From Stenotrophomonas sp. ESTM1D_MKCIP4_1 (GTDB lineage Bacteria; Pseudomonadota; Gammaproteobacteria; Xanthomonadales; Xanthomonadaceae), in assembly GCF_003086895.1 (NCBI RefSeq), contig NZ_CP026004.1, forward strand, positions 1,151,663 through 1,215,662: a stretch of DNA of 64,000 bases. Reading direction: 5' to 3'. This document shows positions 15,942 through 24,426 of this stretch, piece after piece. The notes under the pieces were generated by a model that was given only the letters and a program-made list of their open reading frames with translations, did not search any database and was not told the DNA's origin. Every line of letters begins with the position of its first letter. Within the stretch, counting starts at the first letter, position 1. The translations under genes and the position numbers were made by a program.

Positions 15942-17210
15942 ATGACTGAGATGACCGCGGCGCGGCAGCGCTCGATGTGGGTGGCGGGCCTGTCCACCGT
16001 GGTGGAGTGGTACGACTTCACCCTGTACCTGTACTTCGCCACCGTGTTGTCGCGGGTGTTCTTCGGCGGTGGCGAGCAGGCCATGCTGGTCACCCTGGCC
16101 GGGTTTGCCGTGTCCTACCTGATGCGCCCGCTGGGGGCGCTGTGCTTCGGCCACCTCGGCGACCGTCTCGGCCGGCGCTGGATGCTGCTGGCCTCGATGG
16201 CGTTGATGGCGGCGGCCATGCTGGCTACCGCCCTGCTGCCGACCGCAGCCACGGCAGGCACCACGGCCGGCGTGCTGCTGCTGGTCCTGCGCTGCGTGAT
16301 GGCGTTTTCGGTGGGGGGCGAGTACACCGGCGTGGTGGCCTATCTGTTGGAAAGCGCCCCCGCACGACGACGTGGCCTCGTCACTTCGCTGGCGTCGGCC
16401 GCCAGTGAAGTGGGCGCGCTGCTGGCGGTGGCGCTCTCCGCCGTGACCGTGGCGATGCTGACGCCCGCGCAGCTGGATGGCTGGGGCTGGCGCATTCCAT
16501 TTTTCGTCGGTGCCGCGCTGGCACTGGTGATTCTCATCGCGCGTTCGGGCATGCACGAATCGCCAGAGTTCGAGCGCCAGCGCCGCGCGGGCAGCATTCC
16601 GGCGACGCCGCTGCGCCACGTGCTGCGCAACCATCCTGGCGCGGTGGCGCGCACGTTCGCGATTTCCGCACTCGGTTCAATCACATACTACGTCGGCATC
16701 ACCTACGTGCCGGCCTTCCTGCACGCGCAGGGGCACGACGAAGGCGATGCGCTGTGGTTGTCCACGGTTGCCGCAGTGGCGGTCATTGCGATCACGCCCG
16801 TGTGCGGTGCACTGTCCGACCGCTTCGGGCGGCGCCCGCTGCTGCTGGGCCTGACGGTACTGGCGGCACTGCTGCCGTTGTCGATGTTCGGCTGGATGGC
16901 CGAGGCCGCGCCGCTGGGCATTGCGGTGGCGGCGGTGGTACTGGCCTGCGTGGCGGGCGGCGTCAGCGCGGTGGCCGCACCGGCCACGGCCGAGCAGTTT
17001 CCGGGCGAGGGTCGGGTGAGCGGGCTGGCACTAGGGGTGACCATGGCCACGGCGGTGTTCGGTGGAGCGACACCGTGGCTGGCGCAATGGTGGGTGGAAC
17101 GCAGCGGCTGGGCGGCGGCGCCGGGCGCGATGATCGCGCTGGTGGCGGTGCTGGTGCTGCCGGTGCTGTGGACCCTGCCCGAGACGACCCCGGGCAGGGG
17201 CAGGCGCTAG
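15942..17210 (+). CDS. MFS transporter, metabolite:H+ symporter (MHS) type
   Basis: The 422-residue protein has 12 predicted membrane helices. VAGLSTVVEWYDFTLYLYFATVLSRVFF is the strong MHS-family mark (VVEWYDF), seen in citrate, proline/betaine, alpha-ketoglutarate and shikimate symporters. The loop GHLGDRLGRRWML and its counterpart GALSDRFGRRPLL are the MFS A-motifs, and RCVMAFSVGGEYTG is the helix-4 motif. The substrate is probably a carboxylate or betaine but cannot be fixed. It is convergent with the nucleoside hydrolase, 4 bp apart. A second in-frame ATG lies nine bases after the chosen one. Confidence 0.88.
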   Translation: MTEMTAARQRSMWVAGLSTVVEWYDFTLYLYFATVLSRVFFGGGEQAMLVTLAGFAVSYLMRPLGALCFGHLGDRLGRRWMLLASMALMAAAMLATALLPTAATAGTTAGVLLLVLRCVMAFSVGGEYTGVVAYLLESAPARRRGLVTSLASAASEVGALLAVALSAVTVAMLTPAQLDGWGWRIPFFVGAALALVILIARSGMHESPEFERQRRAGSIPATPLRHVLRNHPGAVARTFAISALGSITYYVGITYVPAFLHAQGHDEGDALWLSTVAAVAVIAITPVCGALSDRFGRRPLLLGLTVLAALLPLSMFGWMAEAAPLGIAVAAVVLACVAGGVSAVAAPATAEQFPGEGRVSGLALGVTMATAVFGGATPWLAQWWVERSGWAAAPGAMIALVAVLVLPVLWTLPETTPGRGRR

Positions 17211-17214
17211 GCGA

Positions 17215-18162
17215 TCAGACGGCCAGGGTCTGCTCGATGTCGGCCAGCACCGCCGCAGCATCCACGCCGATGGCGATCGACTGCAGCACGTGGCCATCCC
17301 ACACGCTGGGGCCGAAGGCCAGGCCTTCCGGCTTGGGAATGGTCATGCCGCGGGCCACGCCGTCGGTGGCCACGCGCACGCTGGCGCGCTCGAACTGGAA
17401 CAGCTCCGGGCGGGTCAGGGCGATGCAGGCGCAGCAGTCGTGCACGACCATGCCCTTGTGCCCGGCCTGCAGGTAGAAGTCCACGTAGTCCTGCGACAGC
17501 GCACGCACCAGTTCGGCGTCGGCACCGCCGATGGCGGCCAGCGTGTCCAGGCCGTCACGGTCCATTTCCACGCGGGTGGTGACGTCCAGGCCGATGGCGG
17601 TGACCGGCCATTGCGCGGTGAACACGATGTCGGCCGCTTCGGCGTCGCCCCAGATGTTGGCCTCGGCGGCCGGGGTGATGTTGCCGTTGACGTGGAAGGC
17701 GCCGCCCATGAGGACCACGCCGCGCACCAGGCCGGCGATGTCCGGGGCGTGCTGCAGGGCCAGGGCCAGGTTGGTCATGCGGCCGACCGCGACCAGGGTC
17801 ACTTCACCCGGATGGGCGCGGACCAGGTCGATGATCAGCTGGTGGGCCGGGCGCGCATCGGCTTCCACGTCCAGCGTGGCCGATACCGGGTGGTTGCCCA
17901 GCCCATTGTGGCCATGGATGTGCACCGGCCAGGCTTCCGGGGTGGCTTCGGGCTGCAGCGGGCCGGCGGCACCGCGCGCGACCGGGGCGGCAAAGCCCCA
18001 GGCCTGCTTCAGGTACAGCGCGTTGTGGGTGGTCGATTCCACCGACGCGTTGCCGAAGGTGGTGGTGACGCCCACCAGGTCGATCTGCGCGTGCTTGTGC
18101 AGGTACAGCAGGGCCAGGGCGTCGTCGACGCCCGGGTCGGTATCGAAAATGACTTTCAGCAT
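17215..18162 (-). CDS. Nucleoside hydrolase (IUNH family)
   Basis: The 315-residue protein has the family's calcium-binding N-terminus VIFDTDPGVDDALALLYL (Asp7, Asp9, Asp13, Asp14). VGVTTTFGN, GHNGLGNHP, VLMGGAFHVNGNITPAAEANIWGDAEAA (substrate and metal contacts) and MVVHDCCACIALTRPELF with the late metal Asp also follow family order. It hydrolyses the N-glycosidic bond of ribonucleosides to base plus ribose in the cytosol (Rih-type salvage). Base specificity cannot be read. GGAAGAAG precedes the ATG. No transporter or ribokinase is adjacent. Confidence 0.93.
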   Translation of the reverse strand: MLKVIFDTDPGVDDALALLYLHKHAQIDLVGVTTTFGNASVESTTHNALYLKQAWGFAAPVARGAAGPLQPEATPEAWPVHIHGHNGLGNHPVSATLDVEADARPAHQLIIDLVRAHPGEVTLVAVGRMTNLALALQHAPDIAGLVRGVVLMGGAFHVNGNITPAAEANIWGDAEAADIVFTAQWPVTAIGLDVTTRVEMDRDGLDTLAAIGGADAELVRALSQDYVDFYLQAGHKGMVVHDCCACIALTRPELFQFERASVRVATDGVARGMTIPKPEGLAFGPSVWDGHVLQSIAIGVDAAAVLADIEQTLAV

Positions 18163-18320
18163 GTTGTTGTTCTTCTTCTTCCGTGTGGTGCAAGGGGGCC
18201 GGCGGGCCCTGGGGGCCAGGCCGGCGCGCCCTACATTGTCCCATCTTCATGACAGGCAGGGCGAACCGGGGGGCGCGACGGGGGCATAATGCCGCCACCC
18301 CCTGCGCAAGGAGCTGCGGC

Positions 18321-18644
18321 ATGCTGGTTGTCACCCTGGTCCTGATTGCCTTGGTGCTGGGTCTGAACGTGGTCGCCACGTATGTGGTGGTGCGGCGCGA
18401 CGACGTGTCGGTGGGAGGGCGGATGGTGCAGCTGCTGCTGGTCTGGCTGCTGCCGTTGGTCGGCCCGATCCTGTGCATGGCGATCGCCACCGCCGACGGG
18501 TCGGTCAGCCGCAGTGAGGGAAGCTTCGTAGGCAGCTACGATTCCTCGGGTGGGTATGCCGGTGACAGCCACAGCAGCCACAGCCATGGCGGATCGGACT
18601 GCAGCAGCGACAGTGGCGGCGATGGTGGCAGCTGCGGCGATTGA
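18321..18644 (+). CDS. Small membrane protein with Ser/Gly/His/Cys-rich tail
   Basis: The 107-residue protein has two hydrophobic helices: residues 2-24 (VVTLVLIALVLGLNVVATYVVV) and about 36-58 (MVQLLLVWLLPLVGPILCMAIA). The second resembles the PLDc_N-type segment. Residues 64-107 form a low-complexity tail made almost only of Ser, Gly, Asp and His plus two Cys, with SHSSHSHGGSDCSSDSGGDG. AAGGAG seven bases before the ATG supports translation. The His/Cys/Asp tail could bind metal ions, which is inference. Divergent from the nucleoside hydrolase by 158 bp. Confidence 0.75.
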   Translation: MLVVTLVLIALVLGLNVVATYVVVRRDDVSVGGRMVQLLLVWLLPLVGPILCMAIATADGSVSRSEGSFVGSYDSSGGYAGDSHSSHSHGGSDCSSDSGGDGGSCGD

Positions 18645-18650
18645 GGCGAT

Positions 18651-18708
18651 GTAGAGTCGAGCTTGCTCGACTGGCTCTGGAAAAGCAGTCGAGCAAGCTC
18701 GACTCTAC
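18651..18708. repeat. Head-to-head SMAG pair
   Basis: GTAG-AGTCGAGC..GCTCGACT at 18651-18672 and its inverted partner ending CTAC at 18708, separated by 17 bases. As a unit it can fold into one long cruciform downstream of the small membrane-protein gene. Confidence 0.92.
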
Positions 18709-18761
18709 GGGGCCGCGGCCATCGGCAGCGCCGGGCCGTCCCCGGCGAGGCGACAGCCAGG

Positions 18762-19481
18762 TCAGCCGCCGCCTTCGGTCGGCAGCGGGGCCGGCACGTT
18801 CAACAACCCACCATCGGCCACGTAGGCGGCCAGTGCCTGGCCCTGGCTCAGCAGGTGCCGTTCCATCGTGCGTTCGGCGGCCTGGGCGTCGCGGCGGCGG
18901 AAGCAGTCCATCAGTTCGCGGTGCTCGGCCAGCGACTGCGCCGTGCGGCCCGGGGCCAGCAGCTGGCGGCCACGGTGCATCTTCAGGATGCGATGCAGAT
19001 CGTGGGTGATGCGGATCAGCCACGGGTTACCGGCGTAGTGCTGCACGGTTTCGTGTATGAGATAGTTGTTGCGGTAGTACTCGGCGATGTTGCCGTTGGC
19101 CGCTGCCGTTTCCATCGCTGCATGCAGGTCTTCCAGCTGCTGCACGCCGGCATCGTCGATGTGCTTGACCGCCTCGTGCGCGCAGCGGCCTTCCAGCATC
19201 GCCATCACCGGGAACAACTGGTTGAGGTCTTCCAGAGTGAGCCGGGTGACACGCGCGCCACGGCCGGCATCAATCTGCACCAGGCCTTCGGCAGCCAGCA
19301 GCTTCAGCGCCTCGCGCAGCGGCGTGCGGCTGATGCCCAGTTCCTCGCACAGCGCCGGCTCATCGATCCATTCGCCCGGCGGCAGCCGGTAATCGTAGAT
19401 GCGCTCGCGCACATGCTCGGCCACCTCTTCGTAAAGAGGTGCGCGCTTCTTCGGTGAACGCGGAGCGGGAGCAATGGCCAT
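18762..19481 (-). CDS. GntR-family (FCD) regulator of the malonate operon, MdcY-like
   Basis: The 239-residue protein has an N-terminal GntR winged helix (APLYEEVAEHVRERIYDYRLPPGEWIDEPALCEELGISRTPLREALKLLAAEGLVQI). An FCD-type all-helical effector domain follows, with metal-ligand-like histidines in IHETVQHYAGNP and EHRELMDCFRRRD. In Acinetobacter, a GntR-family protein (MdcY) represses malonate decarboxylase genes and is released by malonate. This gene lies directly downstream of the mdc operon and transporter on the same strand, separated by a repeat array. That role is likely but inferred. Confidence 0.87.
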   Translation of the reverse strand: MAIAPAPRSPKKRAPLYEEVAEHVRERIYDYRLPPGEWIDEPALCEELGISRTPLREALKLLAAEGLVQIDAGRGARVTRLTLEDLNQLFPVMAMLEGRCAHEAVKHIDDAGVQQLEDLHAAMETAAANGNIAEYYRNNYLIHETVQHYAGNPWLIRITHDLHRILKMHRGRQLLAPGRTAQSLAEHRELMDCFRRRDAQAAERTMERHLLSQGQALAAYVADGGLLNVPAPLPTEGGG

Positions 19482-19594
19482 GGTGGAAAGTGTACTGCCT
19501 CCCTGCGTGGAACCTGTAACGCGGCGGGCAAGAGCGGTGCGGAGAACGACGGGGTGGAACGAAGGGGGTGGGACGGCGGGGTGGAACGACGGGG

Positions 19595-19795
19595 GTAGAG
19601 TCGACTGTCAGTCGACTATCGCGCGAAGCGCGGGTTTCTCCGACATTCACGCGAAGAGCAGTCGACCAACGGTCGACTCTACCGCCTATCGCGCGAAGCG
19701 CGGGGTTTTCCGGCATTCACGCGAAGAGCAGTCGACCAACGGTCGACTCTACCGGCTATCGTTCGTGCGAAGAGCAGTCGACCAACGGTCGACCA
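19595..19795. repeat. SMAG-like tandem array, 70-bp period
   Basis: A GTAG element (19595) is followed by three copies of the palindrome GTCGACCAACGGTCGAC starting at 19661, 19731 and 19777. The first interval is 70 bp and contains an internal GCGCGAAGCGC hairpin. The second interval has lost 24 bp. The array fills most of the 357-bp gap between the GntR gene and the MatC-like transporter; I see nothing else there. Confidence 0.85.
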
Positions 19796-19838
19796 CGCGT
19801 TCCGAAGGGCGCCGGAAAGCTCCGGCGCCCCTTCGCGC

Positions 19839-21206
19839 TTACATCCAGCCCGGTACCACGAACACCAGCCAGGCCAGCAGCGGACCAAACGCGACCACCA
19901 GGCCGCTGTAGACCAGGAAGCGGCGGAACAGCGTCTCGCGCTCTTCCTTCGCCGCCGAGGCGACCACCAGTGCGCCGTTGGTGGAGAACGGGCTGACGTC
20001 GACGATGGTCGATGACACCGCCAGCGCACAGATCACTCCGGCAGCGCCCAGATGGCCCTGCATCAGGAACGGTACCGCCAGTGGAATGGTCGCGCCCAGC
20101 ACCGCGGCCGACGAAGCAAACGCAGACACGATGCCGCCGACATAGCAGACCAGCAGCGCGCCCAGCAGTGGGATGCCGATGCTGGAAACACCATGGCCGA
20201 TGAAGTCCACCGCGCCGGCATGTTCGAGCACGCCGATGTAGGTCACCACGCCGCAGATCAGCAGCACCGTCGACCAGCTGATGCCATCGACCGCACCCTT
20301 CTGGCTCTGCGGCGAGAGCAGGGCCAGCGCCACCGCCACGGTGATCGACACCAGGCCGACATTGAGGTTGTAGATCAGTGCCGCCACGCCCAGGCCCAGC
20401 AGGCCGATGAGGGTGAACAGACGCTCGCGGGTGAAGCCCACCGCATCCAGCGCGGCCGGATCGTTCGACAGCGTGCCGCCACCGGCAGCGACCAGCGCGC
20501 CGTGGCCTTCGATGGCGAACTGCCGCGACGATGCCTGCGGCCCAGCGGCCACGGCCAGGTCAGCGCCACCCACGGTGCCGGGGGCGGTGATCGAACCGCG
20601 GCGCATCAGCGCGATGCCGCCGAAGGCCAGGAAGCAGATGATCGCCATCATGAAGTTGAAGCCGAGGCTGGTCAGGAACACCGCCATCTCGGTCACTTCC
20701 AGGCCGGCCTTCTGCACCACGCCATTGGTGATGCCGCCGTACACGCTGATCGGCGAGAAGCCACCGGCCTGCGCGCCATGGATCACCAGCAGGCCCATCA
20801 TCAGCGGGTTGATCTTGTATTGCTTGGCAAAACGCAGCGCGACCGGGCCGATGATGGCCACGGCGGCCGGGCCCAGCGCCCCGAAGGCAGTCAGCACGGC
20901 GGTGATCACGAACATCACCCACGGAATGGCCACGATGTGGCCGCGTACGGCTTTCACCGCCCAGTGCACCAGCAGATCGATGGTGCCGTTCTTCTGCGCG
21001 ATGGCGAACAGGTAGGTAATGCCGACCAGGGTCAGGAACAGGTCGCCGGGGAAGCCGGCGAGCACTTCCTTGCCGCCCATGCCGACCCAGACTCCGCCGA
21101 TGATGAAGGCAAGGGCGAAGGCGACCGCACCCATGTTGATGGGCATCGCGGTGGCGACGATGAACATGATCACCAGGCCGATGATCGTTGCGATTTGTGG
21201 ACTCAT
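19839..21206 (-). CDS. MatC-like dicarboxylate (malonate) transporter
   Basis: The 455-residue permease has about 12 membrane helices. The N-terminal 150 residues match the MatC_N family (IIGLVIMFIVATAMPINMGAVAFALAFIIGG, FPGDLFLTLVGITYLFAIAQKNGTIDLLVHW). The rest has the ion-transporter-superfamily hairpin motifs GALGPAAVAIIGPVALRF and the second, symmetry-related segment VSSTIVDVSPFSTNGALVVA. MatC carries malonate in rhizobia. The place directly after mdcH, and the lack of MdcL/M or MdcF-type genes, makes it the likely malonate importer here. GGGAGG precedes the ATG. Confidence 0.85.
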   Translation of the reverse strand: MSPQIATIIGLVIMFIVATAMPINMGAVAFALAFIIGGVWVGMGGKEVLAGFPGDLFLTLVGITYLFAIAQKNGTIDLLVHWAVKAVRGHIVAIPWVMFVITAVLTAFGALGPAAVAIIGPVALRFAKQYKINPLMMGLLVIHGAQAGGFSPISVYGGITNGVVQKAGLEVTEMAVFLTSLGFNFMMAIICFLAFGGIALMRRGSITAPGTVGGADLAVAAGPQASSRQFAIEGHGALVAAGGGTLSNDPAALDAVGFTRERLFTLIGLLGLGVAALIYNLNVGLVSITVAVALALLSPQSQKGAVDGISWSTVLLICGVVTYIGVLEHAGAVDFIGHGVSSIGIPLLGALLVCYVGGIVSAFASSAAVLGATIPLAVPFLMQGHLGAAGVICALAVSSTIVDVSPFSTNGALVVASAAKEERETLFRRFLVYSGLVVAFGPLLAWLVFVVPGWM

Positions 21207-21310
21207 GCGCCCTCCCAGACACGTGACTCGCGTACAGCTTCGATGGTGACCCGCCATCACGGGGTAAGGCGTCGTACAACGTGATGCGTGATACGTGCTG
21301 CTCGAACCCG

Positions 21311-22231
21311 TTACTGCAGCCGGTCCAGCGCGGTGCGGACCCAGGCCGCCGCGCCGTCCAGGCTCTGGAACTCTTCCACCGCGCGCACCTGGCAGCACGG
21401 GTAGGCCGGCGCGACCATGCGCGCCAACGCATTGCCCGGCCCCAACTGCAGGAACACGCGCGCGCCGCGCTCGAAGGCCTGGCGCATCACCTGCGCCCAC
21501 TCGATGGTCTGTGCCAGCTGCGCCGACAGGGTGCGCACCGCCGCCGCGCGATCCCGCACGGGGCGCGCATCGATGCCGGCCAGCAGCGGCACGCGCGGCG
21601 CCTGCAGGGGCGAGGCATCGAGTGCGGCGGCGAACGGGGCCACCGCTGCCTGCAGCAGCGGCGTATGCGCAGGGACGTGCACCGGCAGCGGACGGACCTC
21701 CGCGCCCTGTGCGCGCGCTGCATCGGCCAGCGCCTGCAACGCCTTGCGCGTGCCGCCGACGATGAAGTGGTCCGCGCCGTTGGCGATGGCCACGTGCGCG
21801 CCGTGTGCATCGCACAGCGGTTGCAGGGTGTGTCGTTGCAGCCCCAGCACCGCCTGCAGGCCTGCATCGGCGGGGCTGGCGGCATCCATCAGCTGCGCGC
21901 GCTGTGCCGCCAGCGTCAACGTGGCCGCAGCATCCAGGCCGCCGGAAATGCCATGCGCGGCCAGCTCACCGATGCTGTACCCGGCCACCAGCAGCGGTAC
22001 CGGCAGCGCATCGCGCAGGCCCTGCCAGTGCGCCAGCGTGGCCGCACAGAGCAGCGGCTGCGCAAGCGCGTTGTCGAAGCGCGCCTCGTCGGCGGCAGCG
22101 GCGAAGACATCACGGCCGAGCACGCTGCCCGCAGCCTGCAGTACTTCGCGGCCGGCAGCCAGATCGCGCATGCGATCAAACATGCCCGCATGCTGCGCAC
22201 CCTGGCCGGGGCAGAGCAGGGCAAGGCTCAT
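21311..22231 (-). CDS. mdcH: Malonate decarboxylase epsilon subunit (malonyltransferase)
   Basis: The 306-residue protein is a FabD-type acyltransferase: LALLCPGQGAQHAGMF at the start and the nucleophile elbow GYSIGE with Ser86. HVPAHTP carries the catalytic His, and LQLGPGNALARM is the C-terminal motif. In the malonate decarboxylase complex it loads malonyl from malonyl-CoA onto the acetylated acyl carrier subunit, priming the enzyme. It overlaps mdcB by 4 bp and is the last decarboxylase gene before the transporter. Confidence 0.92.
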   Translation of the reverse strand: MSLALLCPGQGAQHAGMFDRMRDLAAGREVLQAAGSVLGRDVFAAAADEARFDNALAQPLLCAATLAHWQGLRDALPVPLLVAGYSIGELAAHGISGGLDAAATLTLAAQRAQLMDAASPADAGLQAVLGLQRHTLQPLCDAHGAHVAIANGADHFIVGGTRKALQALADAARAQGAEVRPLPVHVPAHTPLLQAAVAPFAAALDASPLQAPRVPLLAGIDARPVRDRAAAVRTLSAQLAQTIEWAQVMRQAFERGARVFLQLGPGNALARMVAPAYPCCQVRAVEEFQSLDGAAAWVRTALDRLQ

Positions 22232-23085
22232 ACAGCCTCCTGCTGCAGCAGGAAGTGGCTGCAGGCCAGCAGGTCCGCACTGCCACCGGGGCTCAGCCGG
22301 CGCGCGACGAAGTCCTTGCCGATGCCGTGCAGGCGTGCCTCCCAGCCGGGAGCGAAGGTGCCACCGCCTGCAATGAATCCGCGTGCCTGCTGCTGGGCCC
22401 AGGCCAGGCCGTCGGCGCCGCCGCGATGCAGCAGGTTGAGATCGTCCACCTGCGCGATCAGCTGCATCAGGGTCTGGGACATCGCCGCGTCGCGCGGCAG
22501 GCCCTGCTGCAGCGCGTGGCGCAGCGTGGGCACGGCCAGTACGCGCAGCACCGGGTAACCGGCGGCGGCCTGCTCGCGCACGCCGGGCACGCCGTGGCGC
22601 AGGCGTGCGCGCTGGCCGGGGCTGGAGGCATCCAGTGGCGCAGCGGCGAAGTCGTTGGCCCAGTGCTGCACGGCCAGGCAGACCTGCGCGGCCGATACCG
22701 CGCGGCCCTGCTCGCGGCGGCAGCGTGCGGCGGCAGCCACCAGCAGGCCAAGGCTGAAGATGGCGCCGCGATGGGTGTTGGTGCCGCCGGTAGCGCGCAG
22801 CATGGCGGTTTCGGCGGCGATGCCCAGCGTGCGCAGCTGCGCGAAGGGCGCATCCACGGCACCGGCACGGGCGATGGCGGTGAAGTAATGGCGCAGGGCG
22901 AACAGGCTGCGCAGGAACGTGCTGGCATCCATGTCGTCATGGCTGCCGGTATCAAAGGGGGTGACCAGGCCCGGCTTGGGCGCACAGGCCAGCTCGGCAT
23001 GCAGGCTGGCGATGGCCAGGCGCCCCAGCCGCGCACTGTCGATGGCGTGTGCCAGGGGGCGGGCAGCATGCGCGAGGGCGTTCAT
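22228..23085 (-). CDS. mdcB: Triphosphoribosyl-dephospho-CoA synthase
   Basis: The 285-residue CitG/MdcB-family protein has the motif set LHAELACAPKPGLVTPFDTGSHDDMDASTFLRSL, ATGGTNTHRGAIFSLGLL and DDLNLLHRGGADGLAWAQQQA. It joins dephospho-CoA and ATP to make the 2'-(5''-triphosphoribosyl)-3'-dephospho-CoA prosthetic-group precursor for MdcC. Starts and stops overlap by 4 bp with both mdcG and mdcH, so the accessory genes are made together. Confidence 0.93.
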   Translation of the reverse strand: MNALAHAARPLAHAIDSARLGRLAIASLHAELACAPKPGLVTPFDTGSHDDMDASTFLRSLFALRHYFTAIARAGAVDAPFAQLRTLGIAAETAMLRATGGTNTHRGAIFSLGLLVAAAARCRREQGRAVSAAQVCLAVQHWANDFAAAPLDASSPGQRARLRHGVPGVREQAAAGYPVLRVLAVPTLRHALQQGLPRDAAMSQTLMQLIAQVDDLNLLHRGGADGLAWAQQQARGFIAGGGTFAPGWEARLHGIGKDFVARRLSPGGSADLLACSHFLLQQEAV

Positions 23086-23723
23086 GCGGCGGCTCCGGTG
23101 GCAGCGAACAGACGCTCGCGGGCTTCCAGCGCGGCACCTTCCAGGCGCTTCACCAGCACCTGGCGGCTGCCACCCGCGTACTCGCGCCAGTTCACGGCGC
23201 CCCCGTCGGCCAGGCACAGTTCGCCATCCACACGACGGCCGTGTTCGTGCTCCCAGCGCTGCAGGCACGCGACCAGTGCATCGGCCTGCGGGCCGGTGTC
23301 CACCTGCCACAGCAGGTCGATGTCCGATGCCGCGTGCACGTAGGGCAGGCCGCTCAGGTGTTGCCAGGCGAAGGCGCCGAACACACGGGCCGGCGCAAAG
23401 CGCGCCAGCGCGTGCAGGGCGGCCTGCCAGTCGCTGGCAACTCCGGCATCAAGTACGTTTTCCAGGGCGGGAGGCAGCTGCTGGCGCAGCACGTCGCGCA
23501 GCGGCACGCGCAGGGCCAGGCGCTGCTTGCCTTCGCCCGGCGGCAGCGGCACCCCCAGGCGCAGGCGCGGATCGGGATCATCCACCGCACGCCGGGCCAC
23601 CATGGCCGGCAGGCCCTGCGCGAACCATGCCGCCAGGCGTGGTTCGTGCGCGGCCACGTCGGCCCGCCAATCGGCATGCGCCGAAAGCCAGACCAGCGTG
23701 TGGCGGGCGGGCCGGTCAGGCAT
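23082..23723 (-). CDS. mdcG: Phosphoribosyl-dephospho-CoA transferase (holo-ACP synthase)
   Basis: The 213-residue protein attaches the prosthetic group made by MdcB to the serine of MdcC. It has the MdcG nucleotidyltransferase features: an N-terminal domain (RHTLVWLSAHADWRAD) and a C-terminal domain holding VFGAFAWQHLSGLPYVHAASDIDLLWQVD with the two catalytic aspartates (SDIDLL). VDGELCLADGGAVNWREYA is typical too. The start overlaps the mdcE stop by 8 bp. Confidence 0.92.
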   Translation of the reverse strand: MPDRPARHTLVWLSAHADWRADVAAHEPRLAAWFAQGLPAMVARRAVDDPDPRLRLGVPLPPGEGKQRLALRVPLRDVLRQQLPPALENVLDAGVASDWQAALHALARFAPARVFGAFAWQHLSGLPYVHAASDIDLLWQVDTGPQADALVACLQRWEHEHGRRVDGELCLADGGAVNWREYAGGSRQVLVKRLEGAALEARERLFAATGAAA

Positions 23724-24426
23724 CGCCGTGCGCCACCTTGGTGGCGACATCCGCAGCGAGGGCGCGGCCACCGCGCTGTGCACCCCGTGCGGCGCGCAGG
23801 TCACCCTCGCTGGGCGTGCGCAGGGCCTGCAGCAGGTGCTGGGCAAGGTCGCCCTCCCACAGCGATTCCACCGCGCCCATCGCCACGTAGTTGGCCACGC
23901 CCGGCGCGAACACCGGCGAGCTCTGGCTCAGCGCCTGCAGTTTTTCCAGCGGTTGCTTGGTCACCCTTGCCATCGCGCGCAGGTCCATCACCCGCACCTG
24001 CGCATCGGGCAGGGCATGGATGTGGTCGGCCATCAGGCCGAAGGACAGGAAGCCGCCACTCACCGATTCGCCATAGACCAGGGTGACCAGGCGTGCGCCA
24101 CGGCGGCGGGCCAGGTCGATGGTCTGCGCGAGATGGGCGAAGTAACCATTGATGCCCAGCAGTTCATCGCGGCGCGCCAGGCGCTGGCCCGCAGTGTCGG
24201 CCAGCATCACGATGGGCCGCTGCGGATGCGTGGCGGTGCTGGCGAGCACGGTTTCAGCCAGCGCCAGCGCATGGTCCACGCCCACTTCAATGCGGTCGGT
24301 GGTGCCGATGACCGTCACCTCGCCATCCTCGGTGGTGGCCGTGCCGGTCAGCACCGAATCACGGATGTCGATGCGATGTCCGCGGGGAAACAGGGCGTCG
24401 AGCAGGGTCTGCAGCGGTGCGCTCAT
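23716..24426 (-). CDS. mdcE: Malonate decarboxylase gamma subunit
   Basis: The 236-residue protein has a crotonase/carboxyltransferase fold. RPIVMLADTAGQRLARRDELLGINGYFAHLAQTIDLARRRGARLVTLVYGESVSGGFLSFGLMADHIHAL has the oxyanion-type loops of decarboxylase-competent carboxyltransferase homologues. Together with MdcD it decarboxylates the malonyl thioester on MdcC, leaving acetyl-S-ACP. It overlaps mdcD by 4 bp. Confidence 0.92.
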   Translation of the reverse strand: MSAPLQTLLDALFPRGHRIDIRDSVLTGTATTEDGEVTVIGTTDRIEVGVDHALALAETVLASTATHPQRPIVMLADTAGQRLARRDELLGINGYFAHLAQTIDLARRRGARLVTLVYGESVSGGFLSFGLMADHIHALPDAQVRVMDLRAMARVTKQPLEKLQALSQSSPVFAPGVANYVAMGAVESLWEGDLAQHLLQALRTPSEGDLRAARGAQRGGRALAADVATKVAHGDA

